NCBI GenBank assembly: GCA_944382715.1
Contig: CALWNC010000002.1
Location: 134,738 to 198,737 of the forward strand
Length of the DNA stretch: 64,000 nt
Reading direction: 5' to 3'
From: an uncultured Clostridia bacterium
GTDB lineage: Bacteria; Bacillota; Clostridia; Christensenellales; UBA1242
Positions within the stretch are counted from its first letter, which is position 1; the number at the start of each line of letters is the position of its first letter. The notes below the pieces were generated by a model that had not been told where the DNA came from, made no database searches, and saw only the letters and a list, made by a program, of their open reading frames with translations. Below are positions 20,337 through 28,976 of this stretch, one piece after another. A program made the position numbers and the translations under genes.

Positions 20337-20371
20337 TTATTTATTATGATTAAAAATTTTTAAAATTAAAT

Positions 20372-21463
20372 TTAATTCAAGTTAAATTGTGCTAAAATTT
20401 GCTCTAATACAATTTTGTTAATTGGATTTCTTAAGTCGGCTCTGGTGCTTAGTGGACCTTCTTTATAGTAAGATAAATTAGAATTTTCTTCTATACATTT
20501 TTCCATAAGACTTGTATTTATTCCAAGATTAAAAGTTACACCATTATTACGGAAGTTTCTTGAAATTAGTTCTGCATTTTCCTTTTTTAGAAATAATTTT
20601 CCCCTTTGAAAATATACGGTATTTTTTTCATCTATTGAACTGCCGTACATAATAGGGTAATCTTCTTTTGAATATTCTACTGGTATATTTCCAATAATCT
20701 CATATTCTCCTAAACGAATATTGTTATCCATAATAATTTCAGAAGGAAATGAACTTAGCGTTTTTAGTTTGTCTATTGTTACATTTTTATCTTCTGTTAA
20801 TATGTGGTAAAGACTAACCACAATTGGAGTTCCCATCAAACAATCCCAAAATGGTTCGTTATTTCTCTTCATTTTATTATAATCAAGTAAAATTCTGCCA
20901 TAGCCAAACTTATGTCTTGCAAGTTTAACACGAAAAACATCGCCTTCATTATACGAAATTGCTACTTGCTTTGTTCGACCTGCAAATTCTGTGATTTCTT
21001 GAACATCGCTTTCAGAAGAATTCTTGCACCAATCTTGTACCCATGCCCTAAATTCCTCAATGTTAGAAGTCCTACTCTCACTATCAAAAAAGTTTGAATA
21101 GTATGATTGATGAGTAGTTTCATTGTAAATTGAAGTATTCGGTGCATCAAAATTTAGCACCATACCAATTGCAGTCTTGTTTACAATTGAGTCAATAGTT
21201 GATGGTCTTTTATTTTCATCATGTGGCAAAATTAAATCTAAATTTTTTGAAAGAGTTTCATCTAAATTAAATTCTTTATACCTTTTTTCGCCATAAATTA
21301 TGCACTTTTTTGCTTTTTGTCCATCTAAATAAATGGTTACATTATAGCCAGAGAAATTTTCGGACTGAACATCATAAGTTTTCCAATTTGGATCAATTTT
21401 GCTAAGTCCAAAAAATTTTCTTTGCTCATTGGTTAATAAATTTAAATATGTTTTCTGTTCCAT
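20372..21463 (-). CDS. Protein with Imm26-like immunity domain
   Basis: The protein has 363 residues and no signal peptide. The first ~160 residues are not recognised. The segment from about 170 to 305 (EGDVFRVKLARHKFGYGRIL ... MDNNIRLGEYEIIGNIPV ... YPIMYGSSIDEKNTVYFQRG) matches my memory of the Imm26 family, predicted cytoplasmic immunity proteins of polymorphic toxin systems: a GDVF start, a YGR strand, a DNxIRxGEYxIIG block and a MYGxS/VYxQxG end. No toxin gene is adjacent, so the domain may serve another role. The divergent neighbour is an unknown 258-residue protein. There is no strong ribosome binding site before the ATG. The Imm26 call needs an HMM comparison. Confidence 0.55.
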   Translation of the reverse strand: MEQKTYLNLLTNEQRKFFGLSKIDPNWKTYDVQSENFSGYNVTIYLDGQKAKKCIIYGEKRYKEFNLDETLSKNLDLILPHDENKRPSTIDSIVNKTAIGMVLNFDAPNTSIYNETTHQSYYSNFFDSESRTSNIEEFRAWVQDWCKNSSESDVQEITEFAGRTKQVAISYNEGDVFRVKLARHKFGYGRILLDYNKMKRNNEPFWDCLMGTPIVVSLYHILTEDKNVTIDKLKTLSSFPSEIIMDNNIRLGEYEIIGNIPVEYSKEDYPIMYGSSIDEKNTVYFQRGKLFLKKENAELISRNFRNNGVTFNLGINTSLMEKCIEENSNLSYYKEGPLSTRADLRNPINKIVLEQILAQFNLN

Positions 21464-21646
21464 ACTTACATTATAGTAAATATTTTTAAAAGTGTAAAGT
21501 TTTAATTGGCATCTAAAAAAATTTGTATTTTTTTTATCGTATCAGTTTCAGCTAAAAATAAGTTTAATTATAGTTAAAATTGTTTGCATTTTAAAGCATA
21601 AATAATTAAAATTTTAATTAAATATAACACTTTTTGGAGGAAAATT

Positions 21647-22423
21647 ATGACAATAAAAAATCTTGCTCCGGGGAAAATAGCAAATTATTATGCACTTTTG
21701 TCTTATAAAGGATTTAGTCCAAGTGAAGCATTAGATATAGTGCGTACCTCTACATATGAAAAATTATGTGAAATAACTGGAGCTAAAAGCTCAATACAAG
21801 CAGGTATAAGTGCCATAGATAGATTTATGATTCAAAGAGGAGGACTTGTAACAGAATATATAACTGGTGAAAGTAGCGCTCCATCTAATTATTTTAATGA
21901 TATAGGAGAGAAAATTGTATTGAATTTCGGCACAGAAGAAGACTTATGTTATGGTGTAGTGAAAGTGATTGAAGAAATCCATAATAATTGGGTTGTTGAA
22001 AATAGTGACAATTTTCTTAGAATTGAAAACATTAATGATGGTAAACTTTATCAGCATTTGCCACTTGCTTTAATTGGGCTTAATGAGTTTTCAAAAGATG
22101 CTATGTTTATTGCTCCTATTTTTGATTGTTTAGGCTATAGTATAGGGGAAATGAAAGAAGGCGAGGGAATTTTTATGATAACAGCAGAAATTATTAGTGC
22201 CTATAAAAGATATGTTTCAGCTTATTTAATGAGCCAGTCAATCTACTCTAATTCAGATCTTCAATTATCTATTTCGAGAATAATTTCAAATTATAGTGCC
22301 CTGAAAGTTTCTTCTGCACCTGAAGGAAAAGAGGACTCTGCAAAAAAGAGAATTGAATATATGCTTGCACCTGAAAAGCTAACTTTATTATATGAAAGTG
22401 CCAAGAAAAATTTAACTTTGTAA
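21647..22423 (+). CDS. Conserved-looking protein of unknown function (258 residues)
   Basis: I do not recognise this protein. A very strong GGAGGAAAATT site precedes the ATG. It is soluble (no signal peptide or membrane segment) and mixed alpha/beta. The first ~60 residues (NLAPGKIANYYALLSYKGFSPSEALDIVRTSTYEKL) look helical with an HTH-like rhythm, but no clear DNA-binding helix can be claimed. The middle has a short amphipathic strand region (EEDLCYGVVKVIEEIHNNWVV) and the C-terminus is helical and charged. It is divergent from the Imm26-like gene (183-base shared promoter region) and precedes the first LRR gene by 300 bases. Confidence 0.6.
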   Translation: MTIKNLAPGKIANYYALLSYKGFSPSEALDIVRTSTYEKLCEITGAKSSIQAGISAIDRFMIQRGGLVTEYITGESSAPSNYFNDIGEKIVLNFGTEEDLCYGVVKVIEEIHNNWVVENSDNFLRIENINDGKLYQHLPLALIGLNEFSKDAMFIAPIFDCLGYSIGEMKEGEGIFMITAEIISAYKRYVSAYLMSQSIYSNSDLQLSISRIISNYSALKVSSAPEGKEDSAKKRIEYMLAPEKLTLLYESAKKNLTL

Positions 22424-22724
22424 TGAAATGTTTGAACTCCCAAATTTTGTTATTGAAAGTTTTATTTCGTCAATAATGTAGTGGCATATTTTATGAATTT
22501 TATTCAAAGTTTGATTGTTTTAAAGAAATTTAAAAAAAATTTTAGTAGGTATTGTTATTTATTAAAAAAGAATGTATAATAAGTATACGAAAGTATTTGA
22601 ATTTCTACTATATAAATTATATTGAATTTGCTATTTTTGGCATTAATAATTTGAATATATTAATGTTTTTCGATAAATAGTATTTTACTTTCGTTTTTAT
22701 AAATTAATCAATGGGATTATAGTT
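22424..22724. other. Intergenic region before the first LRR gene
   Basis: AT-rich, no gene seen. acgaaagta near 22587 and tactttcgt near 22687 form a distant inverted repeat that could bring a regulator or fold the leader; this is speculative. Confidence 0.35.
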
Positions 22725-25700
22725 ATGAAAATTGAAAACAATAGACTGATTGAAGTTGAAAATTCGGATATAAAAACTATACAAAAAAAACAATCATTTC
22801 TTTCAAAACTGAGAAGCAATAGTAGTTTTGAAAATGTTGTTGATATCCCAGAGGGAATATCTCAGATAGAAAATGATGCTTTTAAGTCTTGTATTTATTC
22901 TATTGATAGAGTGAATTTTCCAAAATCTCTAGTCACTTTAGGAGATAGTCTTTTTGCGAACTCTTTTTCTCTTGACTCAATAGATCTGCCAGAAAATTTA
23001 GAAAGTTTAGGTTCGTCAATTTTTGAAAATTGTACAAATTTAAAAAAAGTAAATATTTTGAGTCAAAAAATCAAGTCTTTACCACAGAATACTTTTTCTC
23101 ATTGTAAGCGTCTTGAAAATGTTAAATTGCCAGAGGGAATAGAAATAATTGGAAAAAATGCCTTCTTGGATTGTGGTAATTTAAGAGATATAGAAATTCC
23201 TAGTTCAGTTAAGGAAATTGAGAGTGGTGCATTTCAAAATTGTAGCAGTCTACAAAATGTAATGCTTAAAAATGGATTGACTAAAATAAATTCTGATGCC
23301 TTCTCAAACTGTAATTCATTAAAAGAAATTAGCATTCCTAATACTGTAAAAGACATAGAAGATGGTGCTTTTTGTGATTGTGATTCATTAAAGAAAATTG
23401 TTCTTCCAGATGGAATTAGTGAAATAAAAGATGAAACTTTTAGTGGTTGTTCTAGTTTAAAGAAAATTGATATTCCAGAAAGTGTAAAGTCGTTTGGTGA
23501 AGGTGCGTTTAGTTATTGTAGTAGCCTTCAAAATATAAGTCTTCCAAAAGATATAAAGAAAATTGAGAATAGAACCTTTAATGGCTGTTTATCGCTAAAT
23601 AAAGTAGAAATTCCAGAAGGAGTTCAAAGTATTGGTAACTCTGCATTTTCTGAATGTAAATCTTTAAGCGAGATTACCATTCCAAATAGTGTAAATTTTG
23701 TTGGTAAAAACGCATTTTCTGGTTGCAGACAGCTAACAAGTATCTATCTTCCTGATTCAATTTCTAAAATTGAAAGTTCAGCATTTACAAATTGTGTTAA
23801 TTTAGAAAAAGTTCATTTGCCAAATAATTTGGATGAGATTGCCGATAAAACATTTGCCAATTGTTATAACATAAGAGAAATTGAAATTCCAGAAACTGTA
23901 ACTAGATTAGGTAAAAGTGCATTTGAAAATTGCAATTTAAGAGAAATTAATTTACCTTTAAATCTAACTGAAATTGGTTCAAGAGCTTTTACTTATAACA
24001 ATAGATTGAGAAATATTAATTTAAGTGATAAAATTACACAAATAGGTAGTAATGCCTTTGAGAAATGTGAAAGCTTAACATCTATCAAGTTGCCTGAAAA
24101 TTTAAAATCAATTTCTGACTCTCTTTTTTCTGGTTGTGAAAAACTTCAGCAAATAAGTATTCCTAAAAATATTGAAAGTATAGGTCGCAGTGCATTTGAA
24201 AATTGTAGTTTAATCACTTCAATGGATTTGCCAGATTCTGTAAAAAATATTGGTGAAAGTGCATTTGAAAACTGCATAAGTTTAGCTAAAATTAGCATTC
24301 CAAAAACTGCAGAAAGTTTAGGTTCAAAGGCATTCAAGAATTGTGGAAGAATTGAAAGAATTTCGTTACCAGAAAATTTAAAGGAACTTGGAAATGAGTC
24401 ATTTGCCGATTGTAAATCATTAAGTGAGGTTAAGTTCAATGACGGTTTAGAATTTATTGGAGATGGAGCATTTTCTAAGTGTGTTAGATTAAACTCAGTA
24501 ATTTTACCTGATAGTGTTACGGAAATAGGTAACGACGCTTTTATATATTGTGGAGATATAGAAGAGATTAAATTATCTAAAAATCTTGAAAAGATTGGAG
24601 AGGGTGCATTTGATGGTTGTTATAGTGTTGACAGCATAAAATTACCAGAAAACTTAAAATTTGTTGGAAGTTATGCTTTTAATAACTGCATGGGATTAAC
24701 AGAGCTCGAATTTCCAGAAAGTATAGAAAAAATAGGTGATTTTCCATTTTCGAACTGTAGGTCGCTTGAAAAGATTGTGCTTCCAAGTAAGCAGTTAGAG
24801 CTAGGAGATTTTGGTGGAAGTAATTTTCAATATATTACTGAAAGTAGTGGCAAAGTCATTTTATCAAATGAACCAATTGAAGGCGAAAATAGCAAAAAAT
24901 TGAATATTTCACTTTCAGTTTTAACTAAGTACTGGAATCAGAGAGAAAAACTACTTAAGGAACAAAATAATGATAGAGTAGCAGATTTTTTCAATGTTTT
25001 TTTTGCCAATGTTCCCATTAGTCTTGGTAAAAAATTTTTGGACAACCATAATTTTAAATTTCTAAAACAATTAAATTTTAGTAAAGACCCAGAAGAAAAT
25101 TTTTATTTTTACAAATTATTATTTAATCTAGGTGCTTTGCAAAAGCCCGAAGATGAAAATGGTAAAAAACTTGATTATGCACAAAAAGTAGTAAATTTCT
25201 TTATTGAAAAGATTAAAAAAGATAAGTTTTATGTTCCTAATTCAAAGTATATGTTTGAAAAAATGGAAATAAACGGATTTAATCGAGAATTTACGGATTT
25301 TTTCATGAAAGATTTTGATGAATTAATGCTAGAAGAATACTACCATACTGGATTTATTTCAAGATGTTATAATGAATTTGATGCAGTTCAAAAAACTAAT
25401 ACAAATAATCATGGAAGTCAAAGGCAATTAAAGCCGACAGTTGCAAAATTCAAACAATATTTTGATTCAGTTGGTTTTGAAAATGTTACAGATGATACAA
25501 AGAAGATAGCAGAAACCCTTTCACCATATTTTACAAGACAACAAACCTTTGAAAACGCAGTGAAAATTGATAGAGAACGAAGAGAAAACAATGTCCCTGA
25601 TAATATTTTAAACATTTCATTAAAGGAAGAAGAAATTTTTGGATCAATTGATGATTATGCCAAAAAGATTAGCAGTATTCGTCTAGAAACTTTAGAGCAA

Positions 25701-26258
25701 TTAAATCAAATTGCAAATAAAGAATTTACTTTTGAATGGCTCGCAAAAAATGACCCTCAAAATTTTATTCTTGGTAAATTTTGTTCTTGTTGTTCTCATC
25801 TAGAGGGTGCCGGCTATGGTATAATGCATGCTGGTATTGTTAGTCCAAATGTTCAAAATTTAGTTATTAGAAAAAATGGAACAGGAGAAATTATTGCAAA
25901 GTCCACACTTTACATTAATAGAGAACAAGGCTATGGTGTTTGTAATAATGTTGAAGTTAATACAAGTGTTCCTGCTAGTCAACTAAATTCTGTATATCAA
26001 AAGTATGTTTTAGGTATTGTTTCATTTGCTGAAGAATATAATAGAGAACACCCAGATAAACCAGTTGTTCAAATAAATGTTGGTATGCATTTAAATGATT
26101 TAAGTGATGAAATTGTAAAAAATCATTCTCGCTCAAGACAATTATTTAAAGCGATAAATTATGGAGAGTATGGATTGGATTTAATGAATTATAACGGGGA
26201 TAGTTCTGAGTGTCAATATGTTATTTGGAAGTTAGAGGAGAAACAGAATGAACGATAA
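22725..26258 (+). CDS. BspA-like LRR protein with conserved C-terminal CxCCxH domain (paralog 1)
   Basis: The 1177-residue protein has no signal peptide or membrane segment, so it is probably cytoplasmic. Residues ~40-690 are some 27 TpLRR/LRR_5 repeats of about 23 residues (IxIPxSVxxIGxxAFxNCxSL). The rest is a block shared with five other genes here: WNQREKLLKEQNNDRVADFF, HNFKFLKQLNF, a FTDFFMKDFDELM helix, QKTNTNNHGSQRQLKPT, FTFEWLAKNDPQNFILGKF, CSCCSHLEGAGYGIMHA (Cys1020, 1022, 1023 and His1025), IIAKSTLYINREQGYGV and YNGDSSECQYVIWK. The IIAKSTLYIN...NNVEVN strand pattern is reminiscent of GNAT-like acetyltransferase folds, a weak inference. LRRs usually bind proteins. Its end overlaps a small coiled-coil gene by 11 bases. 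Confidence 0.8.
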   Translation: MKIENNRLIEVENSDIKTIQKKQSFLSKLRSNSSFENVVDIPEGISQIENDAFKSCIYSIDRVNFPKSLVTLGDSLFANSFSLDSIDLPENLESLGSSIFENCTNLKKVNILSQKIKSLPQNTFSHCKRLENVKLPEGIEIIGKNAFLDCGNLRDIEIPSSVKEIESGAFQNCSSLQNVMLKNGLTKINSDAFSNCNSLKEISIPNTVKDIEDGAFCDCDSLKKIVLPDGISEIKDETFSGCSSLKKIDIPESVKSFGEGAFSYCSSLQNISLPKDIKKIENRTFNGCLSLNKVEIPEGVQSIGNSAFSECKSLSEITIPNSVNFVGKNAFSGCRQLTSIYLPDSISKIESSAFTNCVNLEKVHLPNNLDEIADKTFANCYNIREIEIPETVTRLGKSAFENCNLREINLPLNLTEIGSRAFTYNNRLRNINLSDKITQIGSNAFEKCESLTSIKLPENLKSISDSLFSGCEKLQQISIPKNIESIGRSAFENCSLITSMDLPDSVKNIGESAFENCISLAKISIPKTAESLGSKAFKNCGRIERISLPENLKELGNESFADCKSLSEVKFNDGLEFIGDGAFSKCVRLNSVILPDSVTEIGNDAFIYCGDIEEIKLSKNLEKIGEGAFDGCYSVDSIKLPENLKFVGSYAFNNCMGLTELEFPESIEKIGDFPFSNCRSLEKIVLPSKQLELGDFGGSNFQYITESSGKVILSNEPIEGENSKKLNISLSVLTKYWNQREKLLKEQNNDRVADFFNVFFANVPISLGKKFLDNHNFKFLKQLNFSKDPEENFYFYKLLFNLGALQKPEDENGKKLDYAQKVVNFFIEKIKKDKFYVPNSKYMFEKMEINGFNREFTDFFMKDFDELMLEEYYHTGFISRCYNEFDAVQKTNTNNHGSQRQLKPTVAKFKQYFDSVGFENVTDDTKKIAETLSPYFTRQQTFENAVKIDRERRENNVPDNILNISLKEEEIFGSIDDYAKKISSIRLETLEQLNQIANKEFTFEWLAKNDPQNFILGKFCSCCSHLEGAGYGIMHAGIVSPNVQNLVIRKNGTGEIIAKSTLYINREQGYGVCNNVEVNTSVPASQLNSVYQKYVLGIVSFAEEYNREHPDKPVVQINVGMHLNDLSDEIVKNHSRSRQLFKAINYGEYGLDLMNYNGDSSECQYVIWKLEEKQNER

Positions 26259-26493
26259 TGCAAGTTTTCAAGTTGAAACTAATGAAATTATTGCAGAAGT
26301 TCAAAAGATTAAAGGAGAATTGGAGAATTTACGCAGGACTAAATCAACTATTAAGATGAATTTGTTTTACGACCCTGAAAATAAAAAATATAATAAAATG
26401 TTAGAGGAAATAAGGAAGCGTAATGAGGAATTAAATAAAAGCTTATTAGCTCTAAATGGTAGACTTTTAGAGCTTATTGGCGAAAATAAATAA
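26248..26493 (+). CDS. Small coiled-coil protein overlapping the LRR gene
   Basis: The 81-residue protein is almost entirely predicted helix with heptad-like Leu/Ile spacing (VQKIKGELENLRR, EIRKRNEELNKSLLALNGRL). Its ATG lies inside the last codons of the LRR gene (11-base overlap, different frame), the layout expected for translational coupling. It resembles the 84-residue protein encoded at 26836-27090 on the other strand (shared DPxN and helical tail). The function is unknown; a chaperone or partner of the LRR protein is the simplest idea from position alone. Confidence 0.65.
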   Translation: MNDNASFQVETNEIIAEVQKIKGELENLRRTKSTIKMNLFYDPENKKYNKMLEEIRKRNEELNKSLLALNGRLLELIGENK

Positions 26494-26496
26494 TAG

Positions 26497-26540
26497 TAAA
26501 AAAAATCACAAGAAAATATCTTGCGATTTTTTTTAAATTT
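26497..26540 (+). terminator. Terminator after the LRR/coiled-coil pair
   Basis: aaaaaatcacaag pairs with cttgcgatttttt (one A-C mismatch) around aaaatat and is followed by a long T-run. Confidence 0.7.
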
Positions 26541-26592
26541 TTTTTGTATAAAACAAAATAATGTTCACATACTATTAGCAGGAGGATAAAAT

Positions 26593-26748
26593 ATGAAAAA
26601 ATACAGACCAGGTGAACAAGTTCCTAATTCAGGAAACTATACCGCATTTGACAAAAATGGTAATAACGGAGGTGACCTTTATCTTGAAAAAGGTAAACGA
26701 TTTCCAGCAACGCAGCACGAGGGCAGTTATTACACAGAGGCCGAATAA
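26593..26748 (+). CDS. YjzC-like small protein (51 residues)
   Basis: An ATG at 26593 with a perfect AGGAGG site 8 bases upstream opens a 51-codon frame ending TAA at 26748. It reads MKKYRPGEQVPNSGNYTAFD, then a GNNGGDLYLEKGKRFPAT segment and a HEGSYYTEAE end. The pattern of a basic start, PGxxxPxSGxY, a turn, LxxGxxFPxT and an aromatic tail resembles the Bacillus YjzC-like family of small proteins of unknown function. It is flanked by terminators on both sides, so it should have its own transcript. It is a real gene by ribosome site and family likeness, despite its size. Confidence 0.75.
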   Translation: MKKYRPGEQVPNSGNYTAFDKNGNNGGDLYLEKGKRFPATQHEGSYYTEAE

Positions 26749-26805
26749 GTTTTAAAAACTGCAAAATTTTGTATTTTTTTAAAAAAAAATATAGAAATTT
26801 ATTAG

Positions 26806-26835
26806 AAAAAGTGTACATTAATTTGTACACTTTTT
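26806..26835. terminator. Bidirectional terminator
   Basis: aaaaagtgtaca (26806-26817) pairs with tgtacacttttt (26824-26835), with T-tracts on both strands. It serves the YjzC-like gene on plus and the coiled-coil gene on minus. Confidence 0.8.
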
Positions 26836-27090
26836 TTAATTTTCAGATTCTGCATCGCTTTGAGCTTTTAGTTCTTTTGCACGATTATTTAATTCAACGA
26901 ACTTTTCATAAACTTGTCTATATTTTTCTTCATGTTCTTTAATATATGCTAAAAGCTCTTCATTATTTGGGTCTTTTTTGTATAGTTCTTTAAGTTTTTT
27001 AGTCTCTTCTTGAAGAGAATCAAATACATTTGTGGTTGCCTCTAACTCGTCCAGTATTTTTACATATTCATACTTTATAATATCACTCAT
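26836..27090 (-). CDS. Small coiled-coil protein (84 residues)
   Basis: The protein is helical and highly charged (KYEYVKILDELEATTNVFDS, LQEETKKLKELYKKDPNNEE, EEKYRQVYEKFVELNNRAKE). It aligns by eye with the protein at 26248-26493: both have a long helix, a DPxN turn, then a second helix rich in Glu/Leu. GAGG precedes the ATG. It has no signal sequence. The function is unknown, and proximity to the LRR family is the only clue. Confidence 0.6.
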   Translation of the reverse strand: MSDIIKYEYVKILDELEATTNVFDSLQEETKKLKELYKKDPNNEELLAYIKEHEEKYRQVYEKFVELNNRAKELKAQSDAESEN

Positions 27091-27265
27091 TTTGTTTACC
27101 TCACCAAAAACTTGTTTTGTTAAATCATTTTGTTTACTATTTTTTTCAAAATAATTCTATAGACACATTATACACCATAAAAAATAAATTGACAAGATTA
27201 AAAAAGCTATTTTTAAATTTAATAATTCAATTCTACTAAATTCTCCTAATTTTTACAATAAAATC

Positions 27266-27294
27266 TTGATTTTTTTGCATTTACGTTGTAATAT
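27266..27294 (+). promoter_or_regulatory. Promoter of the HAD hydrolase gene
   Basis: TTGATT (27266-27271), 17-base spacer, TAATAT (27289-27294). It supports translation from 27323 rather than from the in-frame ATG further upstream. Confidence 0.55.
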
Positions 27295-27322
27295 ATACAT
27301 AAAAAAATTTAAGGGGGTTAAT

Positions 27323-28156
27323 ATGGAAAAAACGATTGTTGCAATATGTTATGATTTTGACAAAACCTTAACTTTTGATGATATGCAAACTTTTTCTTTC
27401 ATTCCAAATCTTGGAATGACTGTAGAAGAGTTTTGGGATAGATGTGATACTTTTTCTAAAGAAAATCAGATGGACGGAATATTGTGTTGTTTAAAAACTA
27501 TGATTGATACTTGTAAAGAGAAAAATATAAAGCTAACAAAAGAATATTTGCATAGTCTTGGCAAAGATATAATGTTCTATGATGGAGTTAGTTCATGGTT
27601 CAAAAGAATAAATAAGTATGCTGAAAAGCAGGGAATAATTTTACAGCATTATATAATTTCTTCGGGAATCAAAGAAATTATTGAAGGTTGTCCTATATTT
27701 AAAGAGTTTAAAGATGTTTATGCCTGTGAGTTTTTATATAATGAAGATGGTGAGGCATATTGGCCAAAGACGATTGTTAATTATACACAAAAGACGCAGT
27801 TTTTATTTAGAATTTGTAAAGGTACATATGACTTATCTGATGGAGAATCAGTAAATCAAAGGGTAGAAAAAAAATCAGTTGAATTTAGAAATATGATTTA
27901 TATTGGTGATGGCTATACTGATGTTCCATGTATGGCTCTTGTTAAGGAAAAGGGTGGTACGGCAATTTCAATTTACCAACCAAATAGCAAAGAGAAAAGT
28001 ATCAAACTAATTGAAGAGGACAGAGTAAATTATGCTTGCAAAAGTGACTTTCGTTCAGGCTCTCAACTTGAAAATTTATTAAAGCTTATTCTTGAGTCTA
28101 TTGCACTTAAAGAAAAGCTTATTGCAAGAGAAAGTAAAAAGATTTTACAAAAATAG
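27323..28156 (+). CDS. HAD-family phosphatase (phosphoserine phosphatase-like)
   Basis: The ATG at 27323 follows AAGGGGG by 6 bases and lies just downstream of the promoter, giving 277 residues. Motif I is CYDFDKTLTFDDMQ (Asp nucleophile and Asp acid/base), motif II YIISSG at about residue 111, and motif IV MIYIGDGYTDVPCM at about 191-204. The helical cap between motifs I and II fits the C1-cap group containing phosphoserine phosphatase and similar enzymes. The substrate cannot be deduced. The protein is soluble and cytoplasmic. It is followed by a separate promoter for the next gene, so it is probably monocistronic. Confidence 0.8.
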   Translation: MEKTIVAICYDFDKTLTFDDMQTFSFIPNLGMTVEEFWDRCDTFSKENQMDGILCCLKTMIDTCKEKNIKLTKEYLHSLGKDIMFYDGVSSWFKRINKYAEKQGIILQHYIISSGIKEIIEGCPIFKEFKDVYACEFLYNEDGEAYWPKTIVNYTQKTQFLFRICKGTYDLSDGESVNQRVEKKSVEFRNMIYIGDGYTDVPCMALVKEKGGTAISIYQPNSKEKSIKLIEEDRVNYACKSDFRSGSQLENLLKLILESIALKEKLIARESKKILQK

Positions 28157-28175
28157 AGAGTATATATAAAAAGTA

Positions 28176-28204
28176 TTGCAATTTTTAACAAACTCTTGTA
28201 TAAT
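28176..28204 (+). promoter_or_regulatory. Promoter of the zinc-ribbon membrane protein
   Basis: TTGCAA (28176-28181), 17-base spacer, TATAAT (28199-28204), 17 bases before the ATG at 28221. Confidence 0.65.
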
Positions 28205-28220
28205 GTAACAGGAGAATAAA

Positions 28221-28652
28221 ATGGAAAAAAGTAAAAAAAGTTTTCTTTGGGTAATTCCTTTGATTATAGGAATCATAATTGGTTGTATTGGAATAAGTTA
28301 TTTAGCTAGGGCAAATAGTATTAGTCTTCCATCAATGTCTAGCTCTGATTGGTTTTATTTGAAATCTGAAAGGTCAAGATATCTAGCAATTGGAATTGTT
28401 TTATCAATTGTTGGTCTTTTTGGTTTGATACTGTCTGCAACAACTTTTATACTGACAAATACTGCTAAAAAAGTAAAAAACACCGTAAAAACCACAATTA
28501 CGACTTCACAAACAATTTTGACAAACATATTAAGTGGAAAGAAAGAAGACAATAAGGTAAAGAGATATTGTTCTTATTGTGGCTCACTGATTGAAGAGGG
28601 AATGAGTAGTTGTAGTGGCTGTGGTGCAAAGGTTTTTAAGGAAAATAAATAA
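28221..28652 (+). CDS. Two-helix membrane protein with C-terminal zinc ribbon
   Basis: The 143-residue protein has two membrane helices (about 9-30, FLWVIPLIIGIIIGCIGISYL; about 54-81, YLAIGIVLSIVGLFGLILSA), a Thr/Lys-rich linker and a C-terminal zinc ribbon RYCSYCGSLIEEGMSSCSGC with two CxxC pairs. Such ribbons often sit on cytoplasmic tails of Bacillota membrane proteins. The function is unknown. GGAGAATAAA precedes the ATG, and a terminator follows at once. Confidence 0.75.
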   Translation: MEKSKKSFLWVIPLIIGIIIGCIGISYLARANSISLPSMSSSDWFYLKSERSRYLAIGIVLSIVGLFGLILSATTFILTNTAKKVKNTVKTTITTSQTILTNILSGKKEDNKVKRYCSYCGSLIEEGMSSCSGCGAKVFKENK

Positions 28653-28685
28653 AAACTTATATTAATTGCCATATAAGTTTTTTAT
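28651..28685 (+). terminator. Terminator of the zinc-ribbon protein gene
   Basis: aaaacttatat pairs with atataagtttt around taattgcc, followed by T. Confidence 0.75.
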
Positions 28686-28976
28686 TTTCTATTTAACAAA
28701 GAGAATAAATTATAAATAAAATCGTTTAATATATATTTTTACTTTTAATCATTTTATTATAGAATTGATTATAAAATTATTAATATTAGCTTTGAAATTA
28801 TTAAATTAACAATACAATTTTAATTATAGGTAAATAATTTGTTAATATGTAATTTTTAAGCTTATTCAATGTAAAATTTACAATTAAAATATTTTACAAA
28901 AATTAATTAAGACATTATTTCAAAAAATATTAAATCATTATTTAAATAAAAATCTATAATTTATTAGGGAGATATT
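28686..28976. other. AT-rich intergenic region before the MgtC gene
   Basis: No gene and no recognisable Mg2+ riboswitch architecture is visible; only homopolymer-rich AT sequence. Confidence 0.5.

Larger units (their letters stand above)
20056..20371. other. Convergent intergenic region with two terminators
   Basis: Between the converging giant gene and the Imm26-like gene only the two terminators at 20137-20175 and 20287-20336 are recognisable. Confidence 0.6.

Noticed and set aside
26624..26830. Minus-strand frame opposite the YjzC-like gene
   Set aside because: The plus-strand gene has the ribosome site and family likeness; the minus frame spans a terminator and has neither.
28686..28976. 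Magnesium riboswitch upstream of the MgtC-like gene
   Set aside because: No conserved M-box-type structure or terminator/antiterminator pair is visible in the AT-rich leader.
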